This document shows, piece by piece, positions 43,586 to 50,348 of a DNA stretch of 64,000 bases. The notes beneath the pieces are model-generated. The model did not search any database and was not told where the DNA came from. It worked only from the letters and a program-made list of their open reading frames with translations. The position numbers were made by a program, and so were the translations under genes. The first letter of the stretch is position 1, and each line of letters starts with the position of its first letter. This stretch comes from Clostridium ljungdahlii (GTDB lineage Bacteria; Bacillota; Clostridia; Clostridiales; Clostridiaceae), in NCBI RefSeq assembly GCF_001636845.1, contig NZ_LITT01000062.1:62001-126000 (forward strand), written 5' to 3'.

Positions 43586-44386
43586 ATGACTGTATCAGTT
43601 AATAGCGGAAATTATAATTTTTATAATAACGCTACCCACGTGTTGGCAGCTAATGCAGCAGGTACTGCAAATGATACCAAAACGGATAATAGTATCCCTG
43701 CTGATCAGAAGTATTATCCTGCTGTTAATACTGATGATACCTCGAAAACTACTTCAAATGGAACTAAAATAGTTAAAAAGAATAATGACATAGATAAAAA
43801 TATGTTTTTGAAAATACTGGCTGCAGAACTTGCAAATCAGGACCCAACTAGCAGTGATTCACAAAGCTCAACCCAATATGTAAGTCAGCTTGCTCAATTT
43901 TCATCTTTAGAGCAGATGGCCAATTTAAATAGTTCCAGTAAGATGGGGACTGCAAACTCACTTATGAATAAATATGTGACTTTTAGTGATACAGATGCTA
44001 ATGGAAACAAGATAAATGGACAGGTAGTTGGAGTTATTAAAGATGGAGATAATATAGATCTTAATGTGCTTACGGGACAAACAAAAGACAAAGATGGAAA
44101 TGCAGTTGATCAATATGAAAAGTTCAACATAGATGATGCAGAAAATATTGTTGATTTAGGAGATACAACTAATCTCACTGTTAGTAATAATATGTTGTTA
44201 AATGCAACTTCACTCATAGGAAAAAAGGTTAATTTGGATGATAAAGATTCTAGTGGAAATAATTACAGTGGTATTGTTCAATCAGTATCAAGACAATTTG
44301 GTGGAATATCAGTAAAAGTAAAACTTTCAGATGGCAGTACAAAGGATTTTGATTTTAAGGACGTTTCAAACGTTGAAAATTCGTAG
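43586..44386 (+). CDS. flgD: Flagellar hook assembly (capping) protein FlgD
   Basis: A 266-residue protein. Conserved N-terminal core KNMFLKILAAELANQDPTSS-like (NMFLKILAAELANQDPTSSD) followed by STQYVSQLAQFSSLEQMANL, which defines the FlgD cap. The C-terminal part is beta-rich with two similar segments (MNKYVTFSDTDANGNKINGQ; IGKKVNLDDKDSSGNNYSG). AAGGAGGAAG precedes the ATG. Confidence 0.9.
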   Translation: MTVSVNSGNYNFYNNATHVLAANAAGTANDTKTDNSIPADQKYYPAVNTDDTSKTTSNGTKIVKKNNDIDKNMFLKILAAELANQDPTSSDSQSSTQYVSQLAQFSSLEQMANLNSSSKMGTANSLMNKYVTFSDTDANGNKINGQVVGVIKDGDNIDLNVLTGQTKDKDGNAVDQYEKFNIDDAENIVDLGDTTNLTVSNNMLLNATSLIGKKVNLDDKDSSGNNYSGIVQSVSRQFGGISVKVKLSDGSTKDFDFKDVSNVENS

Positions 44387-44405
44387 ATAAGTAGGTGAGG
44401 TATCT

Positions 44406-44810
44406 ATGGGTTATAGAGTTATTAATGGCAAGTTGCACTTTGCACCAGATTTAGGAGCAGTATGCAATAAGAAAAACAATGTAAAAAATCACATAAGTGA
44501 TTCTACAAGACAGGTATCCTTTAAGGACACTTTAAGCAGTGAAATTGATAAGAATTCAAGTTTTACTATATCAAATCATGCAGCAGAGAGATTAAAAAGC
44601 AGAAATATAAATTTAAATGAAAGTGATATGAAAAATATAAATTCTGCTATAAACAAGGCAGAAGGCAAAGGATGCAGGGAATCTGCACTAGTTTATAAAA
44701 ATGCAGTACTTATTACATCTATAAAAAATAGGACTGTTATTACAGCAATGGATAAAAATGAGGAAAATCAAAATGTATTTACCAACATAGATAGCTTGGT
44801 AATAGTATAA
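44406..44810 (+). CDS. Flagellar operon protein, TIGR02530 family
   Basis: A 134-residue cytosolic protein with the family core SFKDTLSSEIDKNSSFTISN, HAAERLKSRNINL, and SALVYKNAVLITSIKNRTVI followed by TAMD. This small protein is conserved between flgD and flgE in Firmicutes; function unproven, but probably in hook assembly. AGGTGAGG precedes the ATG, 20 bases after flgD. Confidence 0.85.
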   Translation: MGYRVINGKLHFAPDLGAVCNKKNNVKNHISDSTRQVSFKDTLSSEIDKNSSFTISNHAAERLKSRNINLNESDMKNINSAINKAEGKGCRESALVYKNAVLITSIKNRTVITAMDKNEENQNVFTNIDSLVIV

Positions 44811-44815
44811 AAATG

Positions 44816-44863
44816 GCTGGACCCTAGTGGAAGCCGCGTCCTGTAGAGTGAAAGAAACAGGAC
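44816..44863 (+). ncRNA. GC-rich double hairpin in the flgE leader
   Basis: In the 87-base gap before flgE, GGCT/AGCC (44816-44819 with 44832-44835) and GTCCTGT/ACAGGAC (44838-44844 with 44857-44863) can form consecutive hairpins. The stretch is clearly richer in GC than its surroundings and lacks a T-run, so it is not an ordinary terminator. A regulatory leader or processing site is possible. Confidence 0.4.
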
Positions 44864-44897
44864 AACAATGTATTAATAAAAAATTGGAGGAAAAAAT

Positions 44898-45809
44898 ATG
44901 TTACCATCATTGTATTCAGGAATTAGCGGACTTAAGGTAAACCAACAAAAATTAAATATAGTTGCAAACAACATAGCCAATTCATCTACTACAGGTTTTA
45001 AAACTCAAAGTATGAATTTTGAAGATATGATGAGTCAGACTCTTTCAGATCCAAGTGCTCCGGTAGACAATGGGCTTGGAGGAATAAATGGAAGACAGAG
45101 TGGACTTGGAGTTAAGATGGCAGGTATAAGCACTGATTTTACTGCAGGAAGTACCCAGACTACAAATAGAAGCTTGGATTTCATGATAACCACAGGAGGA
45201 AACTATTTTGTAGTTAGTCCCGATGGCAGCAATGATTATTATACAAGAGATGGAGCTTTTCAGCTAGATAAGGCTGGAAATCTTTTAACACAGGATGGAT
45301 ATCATGTTATGGGGTATAAAATGACTGCTGTTAAAGATGGCAAAGCAGATATAACTGATGCTACTACAGCACCTGCGGAAAAGCTTTCAGTTGCAGAATA
45401 TTATAAGTCTGATGGTACACCTGATCCAAACCCTGCTGCTGCTGATGCTGATAAGGAAAAGGTTACTTCCTGGTCGGTAGGACCAACTGGAATTATAAAT
45501 GTAAAGACTTCTAATGGTTCATATGATATAGGTTGCGTAGCATTATCATCTTTTCAAAATGAAGGTGGTCTTGTAAAACAAGGAGGAAATTTGTATAAAG
45601 ACTCGCCAAACTCCGGTGCTCCAACTTACGGGTCACCAGGTAGTTCAGGATATGGTTCTCTTACTCAAGGAGCCCTTGAAATGTCAAATGTAGATTTGGC
45701 ACAACAATTTACAGATATGATAGTAGCTACTAGAGCATTCCAAGCTAATGGAAAGATAATAACTACAGATGATACTATACTCCAAGATTTAATTGATTTA
45801 AAGAGATAG
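44898..45809 (+). CDS. flgE: Flagellar hook protein FlgE
   Basis: A 303-residue hook subunit. N-terminus MLPSLYSGISGLKVNQQKLN and IVANNIANSSTTGFKTQ is the hook/rod signature; SLDFMITTGGNYFVVSPDGS and YTRDGAFQLDKAGNLLTQDG form the D1 core; the C-terminus ALEMSNVDLAQQFTDMIVAT and RAFQANGKIITTDD is standard. It lacks the large D2/D3 domains of enteric hooks, hence the short length. TTGGAGGAAA precedes the ATG. Confidence 0.9.
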   Translation: MLPSLYSGISGLKVNQQKLNIVANNIANSSTTGFKTQSMNFEDMMSQTLSDPSAPVDNGLGGINGRQSGLGVKMAGISTDFTAGSTQTTNRSLDFMITTGGNYFVVSPDGSNDYYTRDGAFQLDKAGNLLTQDGYHVMGYKMTAVKDGKADITDATTAPAEKLSVAEYYKSDGTPDPNPAAADADKEKVTSWSVGPTGIINVKTSNGSYDIGCVALSSFQNEGGLVKQGGNLYKDSPNSGAPTYGSPGSSGYGSLTQGALEMSNVDLAQQFTDMIVATRAFQANGKIITTDDTILQDLIDLKR

Positions 45810-45837
45810 AATAGTTAAAGTTTAAAAGTTCAAATAT

Positions 45838-45972
45838 CAAAGTTCAAATAATGATTATTTTAATATTTTCTGACGTTAAGAAGAAAATTATCATTATCTG
45901 TTATTTGTTCTTTGTTATTTGGTTGAGAGAGGTGATAGGTGACAAAATTAGTGAAATATTGTCACTTATCAC
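45838..45972. repeat. Two adjacent inverted-repeat stretches inside the flagellar operon
   Basis: CAAAGTTCAAATAA (45838-45851) pairs with TTATTTGTTCTTTG (45901-45914); then GTGATAGGTGACAA (45932-45945) pairs with TTGTCACTTATCAC (45959-45972), one G-U. No coding capacity. They fill the 285-base gap between flgE and flbD, the largest in the operon, and look like old MITE-type insertions. Confidence 0.5.
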
Positions 45973-46094
45973 TAAAAAATTATATTTTAGAATAAACATG
46001 ACGTTTTTAACTCCTGCTAAATGAAAAAATTGTACATATCAACTCAAATTGGAATTATAATATAATATATAACAGTACATTTAGGAGGATCTTT

Positions 46095-46289
46095 ATGATA
46101 AAATTAACTGGACTCGACAATAAAGAATTTATTATAAATGCAGATGCTATAGAAAAATTAGAGGCTATACCTGAAAGTTTAATAACTTTAACTAATGGCA
46201 AAAAATATTTAGTAAAAGAATCTAATGATGAAATAGTAGAAAAAGTTATAAAATATAAAAGAAAAATATACACAGGAAATTTTCAATGA
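46095..46289 (+). CDS. flbD: Flagellar protein FlbD
   Basis: A 64-residue protein with the family pattern IKLTGLDNKEFIINADAIEK, then ITLTNGKKYLVKESNDEIVE. FlbD is a small conserved member of Gram-positive flagellar operons, of unknown biochemical role. AGGAGG precedes the ATG. It is normally followed by motA/motB, which are not here. Confidence 0.9.
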   Translation: MIKLTGLDNKEFIINADAIEKLEAIPESLITLTNGKKYLVKESNDEIVEKVIKYKRKIYTGNFQ

Positions 46290-46324
46290 ATACATCATTG
46301 TGCATTAAGTAAGGGGGATACACT

Positions 46325-46848
46325 ATGGAAAAAAAAGCAGAAAAAAAAGGTTCATCTAAAATTAAAATTATTGCTATAGGAATATTAATACTGGCAGTGG
46401 TAGCAGGAGGAGCCTTTTTTGGATATAATAATTTCATAAAAGACAAAAAAACACTACTAAAAATGCTGTACAACAGGTTAACACTCAGCAGGTTGTAAAC
46501 AATGGACAAACTGCTGGAACAGTTGTAAATTCATTAGATCAGGTTGTATCTTCCCAAACTTTTCAACTTGATGAGGTTACAGTGAACTTGGCAGATGAAG
46601 GTGGAAATAGATATTTAAAGGTTGCAGTTTATTTGGGATTTAATGATAAAAAACTTACGTCTGAATTGACTGCCAAAAAACCAATTGTAACTGATGCAGT
46701 TATTCAAATTTTAAGAACAAAGAAAGCAGCAGATATAAGTGCCAAAAATATGAACAATATAAAGTTGGAAATAATTCAGAAAATAAATCCTATGCTGGAA
46801 AAGGGACAGCTAAACAATGTATATTTTACAGATATTATAATTCAATAG
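46325..46848 (+). pseudogene. fliL: Flagellar basal-body-associated protein FliL, frameshifted at an A7 run
   Basis: ATG after AAGGGGG, lysine-rich start, then a membrane segment at about residues 15-35 (IIAIGILILAVVAGGAFFGY). At 46445-46451 there are seven A's (GAC followed by A7, then CAC); the frame runs into a stop near 46499. From there the family sequence continues in the other frame: TTKNAVQQVNTQQVVNNGQT, FQLDEVTVNLADEGGNRYLK, to IIQKINPMLEKGQLNNVYFT and the stop at 46848. One more A would give an intact FliL of 174 residues. FliL stabilises the stator-rotor interface. Same defect, same base and same tract length as fliI. Two A8 tracts within the first 25 bases of this gene are intact. 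Confidence 0.9.
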
Positions 46849-46850
46849 CA

Positions 46851-46982
46851 CTTTTATCTGATGGCTACCTACTGTAACACTCCCACTTCTATCAAAGTGG
46901 GAGATAACAGTAGCTACGCCCCTAGATAATTCATCTAAACTTAGTGAGAGAAACAAAATCCCACTAAGTAAGATTCATTGAT
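46851..46982 (-). repeat. Structured repeat element, copy E (short form)
   Basis: On the minus strand ATCAATGAATCTTAC...GATAAAAG, 132 bases. Its domain 2 (46854-46929) is identical to that of copy A over all 76 bases. Compared with A, about 50 bases are missing from the centre of domain 1, leaving a short hairpin. It is inserted 2 bases after the fliL stop and before fliO. Confidence 0.8.
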
Positions 46983-47007
46983 AAGTTTATCCTAAAGGAG
47001 AATATAA

Positions 47008-47412
47008 ATGGATTTACAATTTATGTGGATGATTTTTAGAACAGTAATAGCTCTTTTATTTGTAATTTTTTTAATATATATTTCTGCAAAATATGGTGGA
47101 GAAAAGCTTAAAAATGTTCAAAGGGGTAAATTTATAAGAATAATGGAAAGAGAACAACTGTCAAAAGAAAATAGTCTACTTGTAGTAAAAATAGGAGAAA
47201 AAGTATGTGTTGTATCTTCTACATCAGGAAAAATTGAAATAGTATACGAATTGAATGAAGAAGAAGTTTCAGAATTCAAAAATAGAAATACCATACCAGA
47301 ATATAAGAATTTAAAAGATTTTTATAGGAGATCAGGAATGGAACAATTAGTTAAAAGGGCAAGCAGCAAGTTAGCCTTAAGAAAACTTATAGATAAAAAG
47401 GAAGATAAATGA
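47008..47412 (+). CDS. fliO: Flagellar biosynthesis protein FliO
   Basis: A 134-residue protein with one N-terminal membrane segment (MWMIFRTVIALLFVIFLIYI) and the FliO soluble domain (RGKFIRIMEREQLSKENSLL, then VVKIGEKVCVVSSTSGKIE). It assists FliP assembly in the export gate. CCTAAAGGAGAAT precedes the ATG. It overlaps fliP by 4 bases. Confidence 0.85.
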   Translation: MDLQFMWMIFRTVIALLFVIFLIYISAKYGGEKLKNVQRGKFIRIMEREQLSKENSLLVVKIGEKVCVVSSTSGKIEIVYELNEEEVSEFKNRNTIPEYKNLKDFYRRSGMEQLVKRASSKLALRKLIDKKEDK

Positions 47413-48209
47413 TGAACAGTAGAGATAAAAAGTTTATTATGGCTATTTCAATTTTAATATTTGCCATTTTTGTTTTCAAAGCACATAATGTATATGCAGC
47501 TCCAGATGCATCACAAGCAATGCCCATACCCAATATAAATGTATCTATGGATAATGCAGGTACTTCCACTCCGCAGCAATATGTACAAAATATAAGACTG
47601 CTTATAATTCTGACAATTATAACGTTGCTTCCATCTTTTATAATGATGATGACAAGTTTTGTAAGAATTATAGTGGTATTTGGTTTCTTGAGAAGTGCTA
47701 TGGGAACACAGCAGTCACCTCCAAATTCAATTTTGATTGGACTTGCACTATTTATGACAATTTTTATTATGTATCCTGTTTATTCAAAGATAAATACAAA
47801 TGCTATTCAGCCCTATATGCAAAACAAAATAACTCAGGAACAGGCAATAAATGAAGGGGCTAAACCACTTAGGAGTTTCATGCTTAAGCAGACATATAAA
47901 AAGGATTTACAGTTATTTATAGACCAAGCTAAATTAAATTACAAGGTTACTGCAGATGGACAAAATGCCCCACTTTATGTAGTAGTTCCGGCCTATATGA
48001 TAAGTGAGCTTAAAACTGCCTTTGAAATAGGATTCTTAATTTATATACCATTTATGGTAATAGATATGGTGGTGTCAAGTGTACTTATGGCCATGGGAAT
48101 GTTCATGCTTCCACCAACTATGATATCTCTGGCATTTAAACTACTTTTATTTGTAATGGTAGATGGATGGTACTTACTTGTAAAATCTTTAATTGTAAGT
48201 TTTTCATGA
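47409..48209 (+). CDS. fliP: Flagellar export gate protein FliP
   Basis: A 266-residue polytopic protein with a cleavable signal peptide (KKFIMAISILIFAIFVFKAH region, cleavage after VYA) and the conserved LTIITLLPSFIMMMTSFVRI, GTQQSPPNSILIGLALFMTI and LKTAFEIGFLIYIPFMVIDM signatures. Forms the core of the gate with FliQ and FliR. ATGATG overlaps the fliO stop. Confidence 0.95.
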   Translation: MMNSRDKKFIMAISILIFAIFVFKAHNVYAAPDASQAMPIPNINVSMDNAGTSTPQQYVQNIRLLIILTIITLLPSFIMMMTSFVRIIVVFGFLRSAMGTQQSPPNSILIGLALFMTIFIMYPVYSKINTNAIQPYMQNKITQEQAINEGAKPLRSFMLKQTYKKDLQLFIDQAKLNYKVTADGQNAPLYVVVPAYMISELKTAFEIGFLIYIPFMVIDMVVSSVLMAMGMFMLPPTMISLAFKLLLFVMVDGWYLLVKSLIVSFS

Positions 48210-48219
48210 GGTGAATTGA

Positions 48220-48489
48220 ATGAGTGAAAACATGGTAATTGGTATTATAAAAGATGCAGTACAAACGGGACTTATAATAGGAGCTCCCATACTTATAGTT
48301 TCAGTAGTAGTAGGTCTTATAATAAGTATATTTCAGGCCACTACTCAGATACAGGAACAAACACTTACTTTTGTCCCTAAGCTTATTGCAGTAGCTGTAA
48401 TAGGACTTATTACAGGAAGCTGGATGTTACATCAGATTGTAGCTTTTACTGAGAGAATTTTTACGTATATAGCCCATATAACACAATGA
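48220..48489 (+). CDS. fliQ: Flagellar export gate protein FliQ
   Basis: An 89-residue protein with two membrane helices (GLIIGAPILIVSVVVGLIIS and LIAVAVIGLITGSWMLHQIV) and the FQATTQIQEQTLTFVPK loop typical of FliQ. GAGGTGAA precedes the ATG, 10 bases after fliP. Confidence 0.95.
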   Translation: MSENMVIGIIKDAVQTGLIIGAPILIVSVVVGLIISIFQATTQIQEQTLTFVPKLIAVAVIGLITGSWMLHQIVAFTERIFTYIAHITQ

Positions 48490-48523
48490 ACATTGCTGCA
48501 AAGTATAATTGGAGAGGAATAAA

Positions 48524-50344
48524 TTGATAAATACATTATATTTTACCGCCTTAATTTTAGTATCAATAAGAATTTTTTCTTTTTTCATATTGGTTCCAAT
48601 ATTTTTTCCAAGTGGAATTCCAAATGTAGTTAAAGTGGGACTAACAGTAGTTATGGCATATATATTGATGCCAGGTATAGATTACTCTTCTATAAGCAGT
48701 ATAGATAATACAATGTTTTTTGTAATGAATTGCTTGAATGAGGTAGCAGCAGGTCTTACTCTTGGATTTCTAACTAGCTTATGTTTTTCTATGGTGAGGA
48801 TAGCGGGAAATCTTATGGATATGCAAATGGGATTTGCTATGGTTAGTATGTTCGATCCTACTTCAAATAGTAATACTACTTTAATTGAACATTTACTTTA
48901 TTGGTTTAGTTTGGTTATCTTCTTTATAGTAGATGGACACCATATGCTTATAAAATCCTTAATTCAAAGTTTTAGTGTAATAAAACTGGGAAGTTTCTTT
49001 TTAAATCAAGCTTCAATTAATATAATTTTTAAAGCCTTCATAGAGTATTTTAGCATAGCAATTCAAATAGGAATACCTATAGTTTTAATATTATTATTTA
49101 CAGATTTAACAATGTCGCTTATTGCAAGAACAGTTCCACAATTAAATATAATGATATTGGGATTGCCTGTTAAAATACTGATAGGGTTTGCATCATTTTG
49201 TTTTGCACTTCCAATTCTTCTTAAATTAATAGAAAATTTATTTACAGCTATACCTAATTCTATAGATGGTTTTTATAAGGCATTACCAGTGCTTTTAATA
49301 TTTGCAAAGGATGATAAGACGGAAGAGGCTACTCCTAAAAAGAAAAGTGATTCTAGGAAAAAAGGCCAGATAGCTAGAAGTAAAGAAATAGGACTTACTA
49401 TGACACTGCTTGCATCAACTTTAGTTATAGCAGTTTTAGGAGGATATGTTGGAACATCTCTTGGTTCCACAATGGTAGCCTTTTTAAATGACTATATAAA
49501 TACATCGCTTAATTACAGTAGTGTAAATAAAATACTATTTATAACCATATGGAGAATAGCCATAGTCTTTTTACCCATAGCGGTTCCAATACTTGCAATA
49601 GGTGTGCTGGCAAATATGCTTCAAACAAGAGGGCTTATAACTTTTGAAACCTTAAAACCAGACTTTTCAAAATTAAATCCTATAAATGGATTTAAAAGAA
49701 TGTTTTCTGCTAGGTCTGTCATGGAACTTTTGAAGGATACTGCTATAGTGTCTATAGTAGGATATGTAGGTTACAAATTTATAAAAGATAATTATATGTA
49801 TATATTGAATTTAGGGCAGTTGGATTCTAGGGCTGTAGCAAGGGCTATAGGAAGTTTAGCTGTGGGTATATTTTTTAGAATAACTTTAATTATGCTTATA
49901 ATTGCAATTCTTGATTATATGTTTCAAAGATATCAATATAATAAGGACCTTAGAATGTCAAAGCAGGAAATCAAAGAAGAATTTAAACAGGATGAAGGAG
50001 ATCCACAAATAAAGAGCAAGAGAAGACAAAAACAGAGAGAATTAGCTATGCGAAGGATGATGCAGGAAGTTCCAAAGGCTACTGTAGTAGTTACAAATCC
50101 TACTCATGTTGCTGTAGCTTTAAAATATGAAGATGGGCAAAATGCACCTGTGCTTGTAGCAAAGGGATTAGATGCTGTAGCCCTTAAGATAAAAGAAATA
50201 GCAAAGGACAATGATGTGCCAATAATTGAAAACAGGCCACTTGCAAGGCTTATATATAAAGAAGTTGAAATTGACATGGAAATACCAGCTGAGATGTATC
50301 AGGCAGTGGCGGAAATACTTGCGTTGGTTTACAAGATGAGGTGA
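48524..50344 (+). CDS. fliR/flhB: Fused FliR-FlhB export gate protein
   Basis: A 606-residue protein joining FliR (about residues 1-255, six membrane helices, ending IPNSIDGFYKALPVLLIFAK) to FlhB (from DDKTEEATPKKKSDSRKKGQ). The FlhB part has four membrane helices and a cytoplasmic domain with the autocleavage motif NPTH (N525), which switches export from hook to filament. The junction is in frame without a stop or spacer. Such fusions are known in Clostridium. TTG start at 48524, 6 bases after GGAGAGG; a TTG at 48509 is in frame but lies before the ribosome site. Confidence 0.95.
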   Translation: MINTLYFTALILVSIRIFSFFILVPIFFPSGIPNVVKVGLTVVMAYILMPGIDYSSISSIDNTMFFVMNCLNEVAAGLTLGFLTSLCFSMVRIAGNLMDMQMGFAMVSMFDPTSNSNTTLIEHLLYWFSLVIFFIVDGHHMLIKSLIQSFSVIKLGSFFLNQASINIIFKAFIEYFSIAIQIGIPIVLILLFTDLTMSLIARTVPQLNIMILGLPVKILIGFASFCFALPILLKLIENLFTAIPNSIDGFYKALPVLLIFAKDDKTEEATPKKKSDSRKKGQIARSKEIGLTMTLLASTLVIAVLGGYVGTSLGSTMVAFLNDYINTSLNYSSVNKILFITIWRIAIVFLPIAVPILAIGVLANMLQTRGLITFETLKPDFSKLNPINGFKRMFSARSVMELLKDTAIVSIVGYVGYKFIKDNYMYILNLGQLDSRAVARAIGSLAVGIFFRITLIMLIIAILDYMFQRYQYNKDLRMSKQEIKEEFKQDEGDPQIKSKRRQKQRELAMRRMMQEVPKATVVVTNPTHVAVALKYEDGQNAPVLVAKGLDAVALKIKEIAKDNDVPIIENRPLARLIYKEVEIDMEIPAEMYQAVAEILALVYKMR

Positions 50345-50348
50345 TATT

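Noticed and set aside
48524-50344. Missing stop codon between fliR and flhB as a sequencing artefact
   Set aside because: The join is clean and in frame, and FliR-FlhB fusions are known in clostridia, so it is taken as a natural fusion.
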